This document shows, in pieces, positions 42,487 through 51,048 of a DNA stretch of 64,000 bases. Both the position numbers and the translations under genes were made by a program. The stretch covers positions 558,001 to 622,000 of the forward strand of contig NZ_JTDV01000001.1 in the NCBI RefSeq assembly GCF_000943555.1. Reading direction: 5' to 3'. Source of the stretch: Neotamlana nanhaiensis (GTDB lineage: Bacteria > Bacteroidota > Bacteroidia > Flavobacteriales > Flavobacteriaceae). The notes under the pieces were generated by a model. It searched no databases, was not told the origin of the DNA, and was given only the letters and a program-made list of their open reading frames with translations. Each line of letters begins with the position of its first letter. Within the stretch, counting starts at the first letter, position 1.

Positions 42487-43303
42487 TTTTATTAATTCCG
42501 TAGGGCGTAAAAGTTATATTTTGTTTTTTATTGGTTTGCCTTATCTTTTTATTCAACCGCATTAATGCTTCATCTTTATAAGGTCTGTCGTGGTGCAAAT
42601 GTACGCAAATAGCGCTATATCTAATTTGAATAAAACGAATACCGTTATTCATCATGCGTTCGCCTACTTCACGATCTAATCCGCCGTATTTCATTTGTTC
42701 ATTAAATCCGTTTACAGCCAACATATCCTTTTTCCAACAAGATACATTCATCCCATCAAAAGTTGCTTTAGTTGGCGTTACGATATTTAAAAATTTTGCT
42801 TTTAACGCACTCGTGGTTAGTTTATTTAATTTGAAGGATTTTGGTTGATTATAGCTAAACAACCAATGCTTATTAAAACATTGCTGTTTTTCAACAACCT
42901 CGTTTGTTATTTTTTCTGAAACGTCTTCGGTTAATTTAAAATATCCACCAGAAAGCGCACAATATTCTTTTCTTAATTTTAAATGCGTTTCAACAAAATC
43001 GTTTCTTGCAATACAGTCGCCATCGGTAAAAATGAGATAATTCGACGTTGTTTTTACAATGGCTTTGTTTAAAATTTCGGTTTTCCGGAAGCCATCATCT
43101 TCATGCCAAACATGAATTATTGGTGTTTTAAGTTTTGAACTAAAGCTTTCAATAACAGCTTTTGTTTCAGTAGAAGAACCATCATCAGCAATTACTATTT
43201 CGAAATCTTTTTCGGTTTGCAGCGTATAACTCAGTAGTACTAATTTTAAAAATTCAGGCTTATTATACGTGGTTATTATTACCGATGCTAATGGCTTGTT
43301 CAT
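42479..43303 (-). CDS. Glycosyltransferase family 2 with galactosyltransferase-type C-domain
   Basis: A 274-residue paralogue of the neighbouring gene and of identical length. It starts ASVIITTYNKPEFLKLVLLS, with VIADDGSSTETKAVIE, then IFTDGDCIARNDFVETH, GMNVSCWKKDMLAVNGFNEQ and YGGLDREVGERMMNNG. The pair looks like a tandem duplication followed by divergence, so each may add a different sugar or linkage. It is divergent from the WaaE-like gene across 41 bases that hold an inverted repeat. Confidence 0.88.
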   Translation of the reverse strand: MNKPLASVIITTYNKPEFLKLVLLSYTLQTEKDFEIVIADDGSSTETKAVIESFSSKLKTPIIHVWHEDDGFRKTEILNKAIVKTTSNYLIFTDGDCIARNDFVETHLKLRKEYCALSGGYFKLTEDVSEKITNEVVEKQQCFNKHWLFSYNQPKSFKLNKLTTSALKAKFLNIVTPTKATFDGMNVSCWKKDMLAVNGFNEQMKYGGLDREVGERMMNNGIRFIQIRYSAICVHLHHDRPYKDEALMRLNKKIRQTNKKQNITFTPYGINKNE

Positions 43304-43304
43304 A

Positions 43305-43328
43305 CGGTAAAATTAAGTATTTTTACCG
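43305..43328. promoter_or_regulatory. Inverted repeat between divergent glycosyltransferase genes
   Basis: CGGTAAAA (43305-43312) and TTTTACCG (43321-43328) form a perfect 8-bp inverted repeat with an 8-base spacer. It fills most of the 41 bases between the divergent starts at 43303 and 43345. It could be an operator serving both genes. No TAnnTTTG box was found here. Confidence 0.4.
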
Positions 43329-43344
43329 AAAATTAAACGCATTA

Positions 43345-44106
43345 ATGCTTAAACTATCTGGTGTAATTATAACCTATAACGAAGAAAAAAAGATTGAAAA
43401 ATGCTTACAATCTTTAATAGATGTTGTAGATGAAATTATTGTGATAGACTCACTGTCTACCGATAACACCAAAAGCATTTGCAACAAATACAACGTTACC
43501 TTTATTGAACAACCTTTTTTAGGTTACAAAGAACAAAAACAGTTTGGTGTAGATCAAGCGAGTTACGACTATATTGTAGCTTTAGATGCCGATGAATCGC
43601 TTTCTGAAACGCTTAAAATGTCTATTTTAAACTTAAAGCACAATTGGGTTTACGATGGCTACGTTGCAAAACGCTTAAATTATTTTTGCGGACAATGGAT
43701 TAAGCACACTACTTGGTATCCTGATAAAAAATTACGTGTTTTTGATAGAAGAAAAGCAAAATGGGGCGGTATAAATCCGCACGATTCAGTTAAATTACAT
43801 AGCCCTACAGCCAAAACTGGGTTTTTAAAAGGTGATATTTTACACGAGACTTACCAAAGTTACAGTGAGTTTAACCAACGTGTTGAGAAATTTTCAAGCA
43901 TTTCGGCCGAATCTAATTTTAAACTGGGTAAAAAAGCACCTATTTATAAAATTATTTTTAACCCGACTTGGGCGTTTATTCAATCTTACTTTTTAAAGTT
44001 AGGTTTTTTAGATGGTTTAAACGGATTAATTATATCGGTACAAACCGCCAATATTAGGTTTTTAAAGTACATTAAATTGCGTGAATTAATTAAAGAGGCG
44101 AGTTAA
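43345..44106 (+). CDS. Glycosyltransferase family 2, WaaE/KdtX-like
   Basis: A 253-residue GT2 enzyme of the lipopolysaccharide-core beta-1,4-glucosyltransferase type. It starts MLKLSGVIITYNEEKKIEKC, continues with VVDEIIVIDSLSTDNTKSIC, the metal-site YIVALDADESLSETLK and the characteristic RRKAKWGGINPHDSVKL, then GDILHETYQSYSEFNQRVEK. I start at the ATG at 43345, since the longer frame (43285) would run into the divergent gene. Its stop overlaps that of the convergent kinase-like gene within TTAA. Confidence 0.87.
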   Translation: MLKLSGVIITYNEEKKIEKCLQSLIDVVDEIIVIDSLSTDNTKSICNKYNVTFIEQPFLGYKEQKQFGVDQASYDYIVALDADESLSETLKMSILNLKHNWVYDGYVAKRLNYFCGQWIKHTTWYPDKKLRVFDRRKAKWGGINPHDSVKLHSPTAKTGFLKGDILHETYQSYSEFNQRVEKFSSISAESNFKLGKKAPIYKIIFNPTWAFIQSYFLKLGFLDGLNGLIISVQTANIRFLKYIKLRELIKEAS

Positions 44107-44861
44107 CGTTTCCAGAACTTAAGCTTCTTTTTTAAACGCTTTTTTCGATAAAATTTTTCTTGAAAAGCTTCAGTTTCTTGCCACATTAAATTAAAAACCT
44201 TTTTATAATCTGCCCCAGAACACTTCGCGTATTCGTCACTCATGACCTTAACCATACTTTTATGAATAGTTAATCTTGCAAAGTTTTTTATTCTGGTTTC
44301 GAAATCTAAAGATTTAAACTCCATTCGGTTTAAATCAACTAAATAAAACTTATAATTTTCGGCTTCTTTTTTAATTAATGTATTTCCTGGAGAATGATCG
44401 AGAAAATGAATTCCTTTTTCGTGTAAATTAAAAGTAAATCGGGTAAAAGCACGTAAAATAGCTTCGTGATTTGGATAGCTTAAGTCTGTTGTTAATTCAC
44501 GGTAAGTTAACTCGCAATGTAACTGCTCGCTTACATAATAACTCTTTTTAAATAAAAAAGGTGTAGTAAACTCGTAATAGGCAATAGGTTGAGGCGTTCC
44601 TATATTTAACTCTACCAACTTATTAGCATACTCAAACGAACGTTGGGCTTTGCTTTTTCTAAAAAACCTATAAACTATTTGATTTATAATATTGGGAATG
44701 CGAAACGATTTTACATTAATAACCTTCCCATCTAATTTAAATAGTTTTAAACTATTTCTATCTTGATTTCCAAAGTTCTCACCTGTGGTATCAAAATTCC
44801 TGATAATATTATTTAAAACCTCTGTTTCAGATTTAAATTTATTGTTTATTTGTTTAAGCAA
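44103..44861 (-). CDS. Kdo/heptose-kinase-like protein (lipopolysaccharide kinase family)
   Basis: A 252-residue protein with the fold of the WaaP/KdkA lipopolysaccharide kinases. The N-lobe ends near YYVSEQLHCELTYRELTT, the catalytic loop is HFLDHSPGNTLIKKE, with Asp and Asn five apart, and the metal-binding aspartate is in FYLVDLNRMEF. The C-terminus is strongly basic (KFYRKKRLKKKLKFWKR), suitable for binding acidic lipid at the membrane. It likely phosphorylates a core sugar such as Kdo. It has its own promoter box at 44895-44902 and converges on the WaaE-like gene. Confidence 0.82.
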   Translation of the reverse strand: MLKQINNKFKSETEVLNNIIRNFDTTGENFGNQDRNSLKLFKLDGKVINVKSFRIPNIINQIVYRFFRKSKAQRSFEYANKLVELNIGTPQPIAYYEFTTPFLFKKSYYVSEQLHCELTYRELTTDLSYPNHEAILRAFTRFTFNLHEKGIHFLDHSPGNTLIKKEAENYKFYLVDLNRMEFKSLDFETRIKNFARLTIHKSMVKVMSDEYAKCSGADYKKVFNLMWQETEAFQEKFYRKKRLKKKLKFWKR

Positions 44862-44894
44862 AATCTAACTTATATCTATTAAAACTTTTGATTG

Positions 44895-44902
44895 CAAAAT
44901 TA
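44895..44902 (-). promoter_or_regulatory. -7 box of the lipopolysaccharide-kinase-like gene
   Basis: The minus-strand reading is TAATTTTG, a full TAnnTTTG match, 33 bases upstream of the ATG at 44861. It forms a divergent pair with the box at 44918-44925. Confidence 0.45.
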
Positions 44903-44917
44903 TAAATTTAAGTTATA

Positions 44918-44925
44918 TATATTTG
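44918..44925 (+). promoter_or_regulatory. -7 box of the GT4 gene at 44950
   Basis: TATATTTG fully matches TAnnTTTG and lies 24 bases before the ATG at 44950. A TTG is 23 bases further upstream, at the long limit of usual spacing. Confidence 0.5.
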
Positions 44926-44949
44926 TTCTTTAGTGTTTGTAAATAATAA

Positions 44950-45999
44950 ATGTCGAAAAAAGTAATTTATATTCTCCACAAAAATGGTGCAAAAGGGCAT
45001 TATGTAGCTCTCAACCATTTACTAAATGAAAACAGTATTATTTTAAAACACAGGGAATTTTCAGTTTTTAGTTCTCTATTTAAATCTCTTATAAAATTAG
45101 ATTTTAAACGATTAAATAAACAATTCATTAATATTGCTTTTTTTGTCAATTTAATTTTCAGCAGTAATAAAAAAATTGTTTTAGGCATTGCTCCTTTCGA
45201 TTATAAGCTAAAGTATCTATTGCTATTTCTTAAAAGCCATAAAATATTTTATCACACCTCTTGGATATGTTGGGATAAAAATTTTCATCCTAAAAACAAA
45301 AAAAATAATCTTAAGTGTTTTCAAGTTTGGAAAACATTTTTAGAAGAAAATACCGAACATATTTTTGCTGTAACCTCTAAAACAAAACAAGAGCTTTTAA
45401 ATAACTACAACTTATCTTCAGATAAAATTAGCATCGTTTACCATTCAAATAAAAACGAATTTTATAAACGCTACAGTTACCAAAGAAAAAAAAATAGCTT
45501 TATTTACGTTGGTAGACTTTTACCTCAAAAAGGGGTCGAAGAAATTTTAGAATATTTTAAAAATAATCAAAACGCTACCTTAACAATTATTGGCGATGGT
45601 AAGAGTAAAGAATTGGTTTTAAAATATGCAAATAAATGCAAAAACATTAATTATAAGGAACCTATATGTAATACGGATGCTTTAATAAACAATTATAAAA
45701 GTCACGAATACTTTATTCTAAACTCAAAAAAAACAAAAACTTGGGAAGAACTTTTTGGAATTGTTTTAATTGAAAGTATGGCTTTAGGGTTAATACCTAT
45801 TGCAACCAACCACTCTGGGCCTTCTGAAATCATTTCCAACAAAAATGGCTTTTTATTTGATGAAAATGAATTAATAGAAACTTTAGACCATATTATGAAG
45901 CAATCTTTTAATATTGAAATGTCTGAAACCAATATTATTGAAGCGAAAAAATATACTTTACAAAACATTTCTAAAAGATGGAGTACTATCCTAAAATAG
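44950..45999 (+). CDS. Glycosyltransferase family 4
   Basis: A 349-residue GT-B glycosyltransferase. It begins MSKKVIYILHKNGAKGHYVA. The donor domain has FIYVGRLLPQKGVEEILEYF, LTIIGDGKSKEL and WEELFGIVLIESMALGLIPI, with the E-x7-E motif and ATNHSGPSEIISN. Its last 22 bases overlap the start of the next GT2 gene. It belongs to the core-type cluster and has its own promoter. The sugar is unknown. Confidence 0.87.
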   Translation: MSKKVIYILHKNGAKGHYVALNHLLNENSIILKHREFSVFSSLFKSLIKLDFKRLNKQFINIAFFVNLIFSSNKKIVLGIAPFDYKLKYLLLFLKSHKIFYHTSWICWDKNFHPKNKKNNLKCFQVWKTFLEENTEHIFAVTSKTKQELLNNYNLSSDKISIVYHSNKNEFYKRYSYQRKKNSFIYVGRLLPQKGVEEILEYFKNNQNATLTIIGDGKSKELVLKYANKCKNINYKEPICNTDALINNYKSHEYFILNSKKTKTWEELFGIVLIESMALGLIPIATNHSGPSEIISNKNGFLFDENELIETLDHIMKQSFNIEMSETNIIEAKKYTLQNISKRWSTILK

Positions 46000-46928
46000 A
46001 TGTAAGCTGTATTATTATAAACTACAACACCGCAAAATATACATTTGAAGCGGTGAAATCAATTATAGATAACAATACCGCCATAGACTTAACTTTTGAA
46101 ATAATTGTTATTGATAATAATTCGGAAAAAAATGATTTTGAGCACCTTGAAAGTCAAATAAACATATTAAATTCTGATTGTGTTAAACTAATTAGAAGCA
46201 ATTTTAACCATGGTTTTGGTGGCGGAAATATGTTAGGAGTTCATTATGCGAGTAATTCTCGTTATTATGCTTTTATTAATAATGACACGTTACAAGTCAC
46301 AAAAAATTGTTTGAAACTTTTAAGAGATTTTATGCTAAACACCCCAAATGCAGGCATATGCTCTCCTCAAATGTTAGATGAAAACAAGAATTTTAGAGTA
46401 ACCATAGATCACTTTGCTTCATTACCAAGAGAAATTTTAAAAAGAGCTATTCTAGAAAAGCTATTTCCTTCAAAATACCTAAATAGAAAAACTACATACA
46501 AATCACCGCAAAAAGTGAATTATGTTCAAGGCTCTTTTATGTTTATCGATGCTTTATCTTTTAACAAAATTGGAGGTTTTGACACAAACTTATTTCTATA
46601 TTATGAAGAATCAGATTTAAGTTTAAGGCTATTAAAAAATTTAAATAAAGATACCTATTTAATACCTGATGCCGAATATATTCATTACAAAAGTAAAAGC
46701 ATACAGCGTAATATAAATATAAAAATAGAGCAAAAAATAGCACTACTTTACTATATCGAAAAGCATCATGGTTGGTTTGCAAAAAAAATTCTAAACACAC
46801 ACTTTGTTATACGATATTTTTTCTCATCACTTATAAAACCTAAATATTGGAAATTATGGCTTGTTCTTTTAGCAGGTGCTCCACTTTCATTATCCCTTAA
46901 ACAAAAACAAAAAATTAATCCCTTATAA
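45978..46928 (+). CDS. Glycosyltransferase family 2, rhamnosyltransferase-like
   Basis: A 316-residue GT-A enzyme of the WbbL/rhamnosyltransferase group. It starts with IDVSCIIINYNTAKYTFEAV, continues with IIVIDNNSEKNDFEHLESQ, and has RSNFNHGFGGGNMLGVHYAS and YAFINNDTLQVTKN. The typical VNYVQGSFMFIDALSFNKIG, GGFDTNLFLYYEESDLSLRL block follows, with the catalytic acidic pair. The C-terminus is basic and partly hydrophobic. It overlaps the GT4 gene by 22 bases and ends 2 bases before the threonylcarbamoyl-AMP synthase gene. Confidence 0.87.
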   Translation: MEYYPKIDVSCIIINYNTAKYTFEAVKSIIDNNTAIDLTFEIIVIDNNSEKNDFEHLESQINILNSDCVKLIRSNFNHGFGGGNMLGVHYASNSRYYAFINNDTLQVTKNCLKLLRDFMLNTPNAGICSPQMLDENKNFRVTIDHFASLPREILKRAILEKLFPSKYLNRKTTYKSPQKVNYVQGSFMFIDALSFNKIGGFDTNLFLYYEESDLSLRLLKNLNKDTYLIPDAEYIHYKSKSIQRNINIKIEQKIALLYYIEKHHGWFAKKILNTHFVIRYFFSSLIKPKYWKLWLVLLAGAPLSLSLKQKQKINPL

Positions 46929-46930
46929 TC

Positions 46931-47491
46931 ATGCAAACCGAAATTAATAACGCTCTTAAAGTTGTAAAAGAAGGCGGCATTATACTTTATCCAACAGATA
47001 CCGTTTGGGGTATTGGTTGCGATGCTACGAACCCAGAAGCTGTAAAAAAAATTTACGGCTTAAAGCAACGTGAAGATAGCAAAGCCTTAATTTGCTTGGT
47101 TGCAGACGACCGCATGCTAAAAAATCACGTTTCGCAAATACCAAAAGCAGCGCAAGACATAATTGAAGTATCCGAAAAACCTACCACTATAATTTACGAC
47201 AAAGCCAAAAATTTAGCTTCAAATTTAATCGCAGAAGACGGCAGTATTGCCATTCGCATTCCCGATGATGATTTTTGCTATTGGCTTACTCGAAGACTTA
47301 ACGGCGCACTCGTTTCTACATCGGCAAATATTAGTGGGCAACCCACACCAAAATCGTTTAAAGAAATAAGCCCAGATATTTTAAATGGCGTTGATTATGT
47401 TGTAAATTTGCACCGCGAAAAAATTTGCGATAAACCATCGTCTATTATTAAAATTAGTAACAACGGTGTGTTTAAAATTATTCGAGAATAA
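46931..47491 (+). CDS. L-threonylcarbamoyladenylate synthase (Sua5/YrdC family)
   Basis: A 186-residue YrdC-fold enzyme. It makes threonylcarbamoyl-AMP from threonine, bicarbonate and ATP for the t6A37 modification of ANN-decoding tRNAs. Motifs are GGIILYPTDTVWGIGCDATN (residues 14-33), KQREDSKALICLVADD, EDGSIAIRIPDDDFCYWLT and GALVSTSANISGQPTPKSF. It lacks the extra Sua5 C-terminal domain, so it is the short TsaC/YrdC type. It lies 2 bases after the rhamnosyltransferase-like gene, so it may be cotranscribed with surface-sugar genes. Confidence 0.93.
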   Translation: MQTEINNALKVVKEGGIILYPTDTVWGIGCDATNPEAVKKIYGLKQREDSKALICLVADDRMLKNHVSQIPKAAQDIIEVSEKPTTIIYDKAKNLASNLIAEDGSIAIRIPDDDFCYWLTRRLNGALVSTSANISGQPTPKSFKEISPDILNGVDYVVNLHREKICDKPSSIIKISNNGVFKIIRE

Positions 47492-47495
47492 CTCC

Positions 47496-47553
47496 CAAAT
47501 TATCAAATCCCAAAATCCAAAAAAACGAGTTGGAATTTGGTGCTTGAAATTTG
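47496..47553. repeat. Imperfect inverted repeat of the CAAATTCCAA type
   Basis: The left arm (47496-47520) and right arm (47530-47553, starting TTGGAATTTGG) can fold into an imperfect hairpin around a 9-base loop. The arms share the TTGGAATTTGG core with the perfect hairpin after dapD. It fills the gap between the YrdC and CCA-adding enzyme genes and may work as a terminator or be a degenerate copy of a dispersed repeat. Confidence 0.55.
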
Positions 47554-47559
47554 ATTATT

Positions 47560-48978
47560 ATGAATTATAAAGAAGCCCTTAAGCATAACATTTTCAACAT
47601 AATTTCTAAATCAGCTTCAGAGTTGGAGTTAGAAAGCTACGTTATTGGTGGCTTTGCACGCGACTACATTTTACAACGTGGTAATGCCAAAGACATCGAT
47701 GTGGTTGCCATTGGTAGCGGTATAGCATTAGCAAAACAAGTTGCTAAAAACCTACCAACAAAACCAAAAGTTCAGGTTTTTAAAACCTATGGCACAGCCA
47801 TGTTGCGTTACGACAATATTGAAGTTGAATTTGTTGGTGCCAGAAAAGAATCGTACACCGAAAACAGTAGAAACCCATCCGTTGAAAATGGCTCCCTTCA
47901 AGATGACCAAAACCGTCGCGATTTTACCATAAACGCTTTGGCTTTAAGTTTAAACGAAACTAATTTTGGTGAACTACTCGATCCGTTTGGTGGTATTTCA
48001 GATTTAGAACAAAAAATAATCCGTACACCACTCGATCCCGATGTTACTTATAGCGACGATCCACTTCGTATGATGCGCGCCATTCGTTTTGCAACACAAT
48101 TAAACTTTAAAATTGAAAACGAATCGCTAAAAGCCATTACTCGTAATAATAGCCGTATTAAAATTATAACCAACGAGCGCATTGTTACCGAGCTTAACAA
48201 AATTCTGGAAAGTGAAAAACCATCAATTGGCTTTCTGTTACTCGAAAAAACAGGTCTTTTAAAATATATTTTGCCAGAACTTACCGCTTTAAAAGGTATT
48301 GATGAAGTTGAAGGCCAACGCCATAAAGACAATTTTTATCACACCCTTGAAGTAGTTGATAATATTGCCATACACACCAATAATTTATGGCTACGTTGGG
48401 CGGCTTTGTTACACGATATTGGTAAAGCACCTACCAAAAAATTCAGTAAAAAAGTGGGTTGGACCTTTCACGGACATGAATTTGAAGGTTCAAAAATGGT
48501 GTATAGACTTTTTAAACGCTTAAAAATGCCTTTAAATGACAAAATGAAGTTTGTACAAAAAATGGTATTTATGAGTTCGCGCCCCATTGTGTTGGCTAAC
48601 GACGAAGTAACCGATTCTGCGGTGCGCCGATTGGTATTTGATGCAGGTGATTATGTTGATGATTTAATGACGCTTTGTGAAGCCGACATTACCACTAAAA
48701 ATCCGAAGAAGTTTAAACGCTATCATAACAACTTTAAAATAGTTCGTGAAAAAATTGTTGAAGTTGAAGAACGCGATCATATTCGTAATTTTCAACCGCC
48801 AATTTCTGGTGAAGAAATTATGGAAACCTTCAATTTAAAACCGTGCCGCCAAATTGGGGTGATTAAAGAAGCCATTAAAGAAGCTATTCTTGAAGGCGAC
48901 ATACCTAACGAGCGTGATGCGGCTTATGATTTAATGTTGAAAAAAGGCGAAAAGTTAGGATTAAAACCAACGGTTTAG
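47560..48978 (+). CDS. cca: CCA tRNA nucleotidyltransferase/poly(A) polymerase with HD domain
   Basis: A 472-residue class II nucleotidyltransferase. The head has YVIGGFARDYILQRGNAKDI with metal-binding DID at 45-47; RRDFTINALALSLNE (119-133) and DDPLRMMRAIRFATQ (167-180) follow. A C-terminal HD domain has RWAALLHDIGKAPTKKFS (His-Asp 285-286) and so could hydrolyse cyclic phosphates. It repairs or builds the 3' CCA of tRNA. I start at ATG 47560; the in-frame TTG three codons earlier is inside the repeat. It is followed after 2 bases by a GNAT gene. Confidence 0.93.
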   Translation: MNYKEALKHNIFNIISKSASELELESYVIGGFARDYILQRGNAKDIDVVAIGSGIALAKQVAKNLPTKPKVQVFKTYGTAMLRYDNIEVEFVGARKESYTENSRNPSVENGSLQDDQNRRDFTINALALSLNETNFGELLDPFGGISDLEQKIIRTPLDPDVTYSDDPLRMMRAIRFATQLNFKIENESLKAITRNNSRIKIITNERIVTELNKILESEKPSIGFLLLEKTGLLKYILPELTALKGIDEVEGQRHKDNFYHTLEVVDNIAIHTNNLWLRWAALLHDIGKAPTKKFSKKVGWTFHGHEFEGSKMVYRLFKRLKMPLNDKMKFVQKMVFMSSRPIVLANDEVTDSAVRRLVFDAGDYVDDLMTLCEADITTKNPKKFKRYHNNFKIVREKIVEVEERDHIRNFQPPISGEEIMETFNLKPCRQIGVIKEAIKEAILEGDIPNERDAAYDLMLKKGEKLGLKPTV

Positions 48979-48980
48979 GT

Positions 48981-49445
48981 ATGATAAAGGTAGTTCGTAC
49001 AAATTCCAGCAATTCAGATTTTATAAAGCTTGTAAAACAACTTGACAACTATTTATCTGTTGTAGATGGTGATGAACATGATTTTTACAATCAATTCAAT
49101 AAAATTGATGCTTTAAACCATTGCGTTATTGCTTATAAAGAGAATAAACCTGTTGGCTGTGGTGCTTTTAAACCATTTGATAACAATACCGTGGAGATAA
49201 AACGAATGTTTACTTTACCCGAAACCAGAAATAGCGGCATTGCTTCAATTATTTTAAAAACGCTTGAAGATTGGGCTACAGAACAAAACTATAACGCCGC
49301 TATCCTCGAAACTGGCAAAAGACAAACAGAAGCAGTAAACTTTTATACTAAAAACAATTATTACACTATTCCTAACTACGGGCAGTATATTGGAGTGGAT
49401 AATAGCATTTGTTTTAAAAAAGATTTCGCTAAAAAAGAAAACTAG
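48981..49445 (+). CDS. GNAT family N-acetyltransferase
   Basis: A 154-residue GNAT-fold protein. The acetyl-CoA-binding motif is VEIKRMFTLPETRNSGIASI followed by ILKTLEDWATEQNYNAAILE, and the last core strand is TEAVNFYTKNNYYTIPNYGQ. The pattern resembles small GNATs acting on amino acids or small amines; the substrate is unknown. It starts 2 bases after the CCA-adding enzyme stop and is probably cotranscribed. Confidence 0.85.
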   Translation: MIKVVRTNSSNSDFIKLVKQLDNYLSVVDGDEHDFYNQFNKIDALNHCVIAYKENKPVGCGAFKPFDNNTVEIKRMFTLPETRNSGIASIILKTLEDWATEQNYNAAILETGKRQTEAVNFYTKNNYYTIPNYGQYIGVDNSICFKKDFAKKEN

Positions 49446-49463
49446 AAACAAAAATATAAACTC

Positions 49464-50486
49464 GTGGTTAAAGAAAAGGACAACAAAAAAGTAGTTTACT
49501 GGTTATTTACAGGGTGTTTACTCATTTTTATTATGGTAATTGTGGGCGGCATTACCCGTTTAACACATTCTGGATTATCCATTTCTAACTACAAACTTAT
49601 TTCGGGCACCATACCTCCAATGAATAACACCGAATGGCAAGAAGCGTTCGATTTATACAAGCAATATCCCGAATATCAAAAACTGAACAACCACTTTAAC
49701 CTTCAAGATTTTAAAGATATTTATTTCTGGGAATGGTTGCACCGCGTAATTGGTCGTTTTATTGGTTTAGTGTTTTTTCTGCCTTTTGTTTACTTTTTAA
49801 GTACCAAACAACTTAGTAAACCGACTATTAAAAAAGCCATTGTATTACTATGTATGGGTGCTTTTCAAGGCTTTTTGGGCTGGTATATGGTAAAAAGCGG
49901 ACTTGTAGACAACCCTGATGTGAGTCATTTTAGGCTCGCCGCACATTTAACCACCGCCTTTTTAACCTTTGCTTACACGTTTTGGGTAGCGCTCGATTTA
50001 ATATATCCTAATAAAAAAGAAATCGATATTCCGTTTAGAAACTTTGTACGTTTCACCTTAATAATTATTGTATTACAAATTATTTATGGTGCCTTTGTGG
50101 CAGGTTTAGATGCTGGTTTTATTCACAACCACTGGCCTATGATGAGCGATGGCAAATTTATGCACGAAACCGTTTATATTGAACAATCACCTGTTATAAA
50201 AAACTTTTTTGAAGGAAAAAGCGGCGTTCAATTTGTGCACCGTTGTTTAGCTTATGTTGTGGTTGGTTTCATAATTACACTATTTTTAAAATCGAGAAAA
50301 CTAACGCTTACTTTAATTCAAAACCGCGCTGTAAATAGCCTTTTAGTCATTGTATTTTTTCAATTTTTACTAGGTGTGTTAACCATAATGTTACAGGTTC
50401 CTGTTTGGTTAGGTGTTGCACATCAAATAGGTGCATTTTTCTTATTAACCGCCATAACTTTTACACTGCACAGGTTTACAAAATAA
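49464..50486 (+). CDS. ctaA: Heme A synthase (COX15/CtaA family)
   Basis: A 340-residue inner-membrane enzyme that oxidises the C8 methyl of heme O to make heme A for cytochrome oxidase. Eight membrane segments are predicted. Conserved histidines occur in WEWLHRVIGRFIGLVF, FRLAAHLTTAFLTF, VQFVHRCLAYVVVGF and VWLGVAHQIGAFFLL, the heme ligands of the two halves. The family signature GGITRLTHSGLSISNY lies after the first segment. The start is GTG at 49464, as no suitable ATG precedes the first membrane segment. Confidence 0.93.
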   Translation: MVKEKDNKKVVYWLFTGCLLIFIMVIVGGITRLTHSGLSISNYKLISGTIPPMNNTEWQEAFDLYKQYPEYQKLNNHFNLQDFKDIYFWEWLHRVIGRFIGLVFFLPFVYFLSTKQLSKPTIKKAIVLLCMGAFQGFLGWYMVKSGLVDNPDVSHFRLAAHLTTAFLTFAYTFWVALDLIYPNKKEIDIPFRNFVRFTLIIIVLQIIYGAFVAGLDAGFIHNHWPMMSDGKFMHETVYIEQSPVIKNFFEGKSGVQFVHRCLAYVVVGFIITLFLKSRKLTLTLIQNRAVNSLLVIVFFQFLLGVLTIMLQVPVWLGVAHQIGAFFLLTAITFTLHRFTK

Positions 50487-50497
50487 CATAAAAGTAC

Positions 50498-50505
50498 TAC
50501 CTTTG
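50498..50505 (+). promoter_or_regulatory. -7 box of the pRiA4b ORF-3 family gene
   Basis: TACCTTTG fully matches TAnnTTTG, 18 bases before the ATG at 50524. No clear -33 TTG is present. Confidence 0.5.
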
Positions 50506-50523
50506 TAGCCTAATTTTTTACGC

Positions 50524-51042
50524 ATGATTTACAGGTTTAGAGTTATACTGGACAATGATACTACCGATGAAGATGTTTTTCGCGATTTAGAAATTCGCGA
50601 AACCGATTCGCTTGAAGAATTACACAACATCATCACCCAATCTTTTGGTTTTGACGGTACCGAAATGGCTTCGTTTTACATTAGTAATGATGCGTGGGAA
50701 CAAGGTGAAGAAATTTCTCTTTTCGATTTAAGCGATGATGGTTCTGCACGTTTAATGAATGAAACATCTTTAGATAGCGTAGTACACGAAGCGCAAACTA
50801 AACTCATTTATGTGTACGATTTTTTAAGTATGTGGACGTTTTACGTTGAATTGGCTGAAATTGTTGATGAATCTGAAGGCCACGACTACCCTAACCTAAT
50901 GTTTGTGCAAGGGCAAGTGCCAGATAATGCTCCAGACCGCCAATTTGAAGCCGATTTAGATGATGACTTTAACGACGAGTTTGAAGACGGTCTTGATGTA
51001 GATGATTACGATTCGTTAGACTTTGATGAGCATTGGAACTAG
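50524..51042 (+). CDS. pRiA4b ORF-3 family protein
   Basis: A 172-residue acidic cytoplasmic protein. MIYRFRVILDNDTTDEDVFR, then DSLEELHNIITQSFGFDG, SFYISNDAWEQGEEISL and LIYVYDFLSMWTFYVELAEI match the family named after plasmid pRiA4b ORF-3, often labelled an IS1096 passenger TnpR-like protein in Bacteroidota. The C-terminal 35 residues are almost all acidic. There is no nearby transposase, so the mobile-element name is probably misleading here. Function unknown. It converges on the kinase-fold-like gene 6 bases away. Confidence 0.82.
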   Translation: MIYRFRVILDNDTTDEDVFRDLEIRETDSLEELHNIITQSFGFDGTEMASFYISNDAWEQGEEISLFDLSDDGSARLMNETSLDSVVHEAQTKLIYVYDFLSMWTFYVELAEIVDESEGHDYPNLMFVQGQVPDNAPDRQFEADLDDDFNDEFEDGLDVDDYDSLDFDEHWN

Positions 51043-51048
51043 TTGAAG

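Noticed and set aside
50524-51042. Reading the pRiA4b ORF-3 protein as part of a mobile element
   Set aside because: The family name comes from a plasmid and an insertion sequence, but no transposase, terminal repeats or target duplication were seen nearby.
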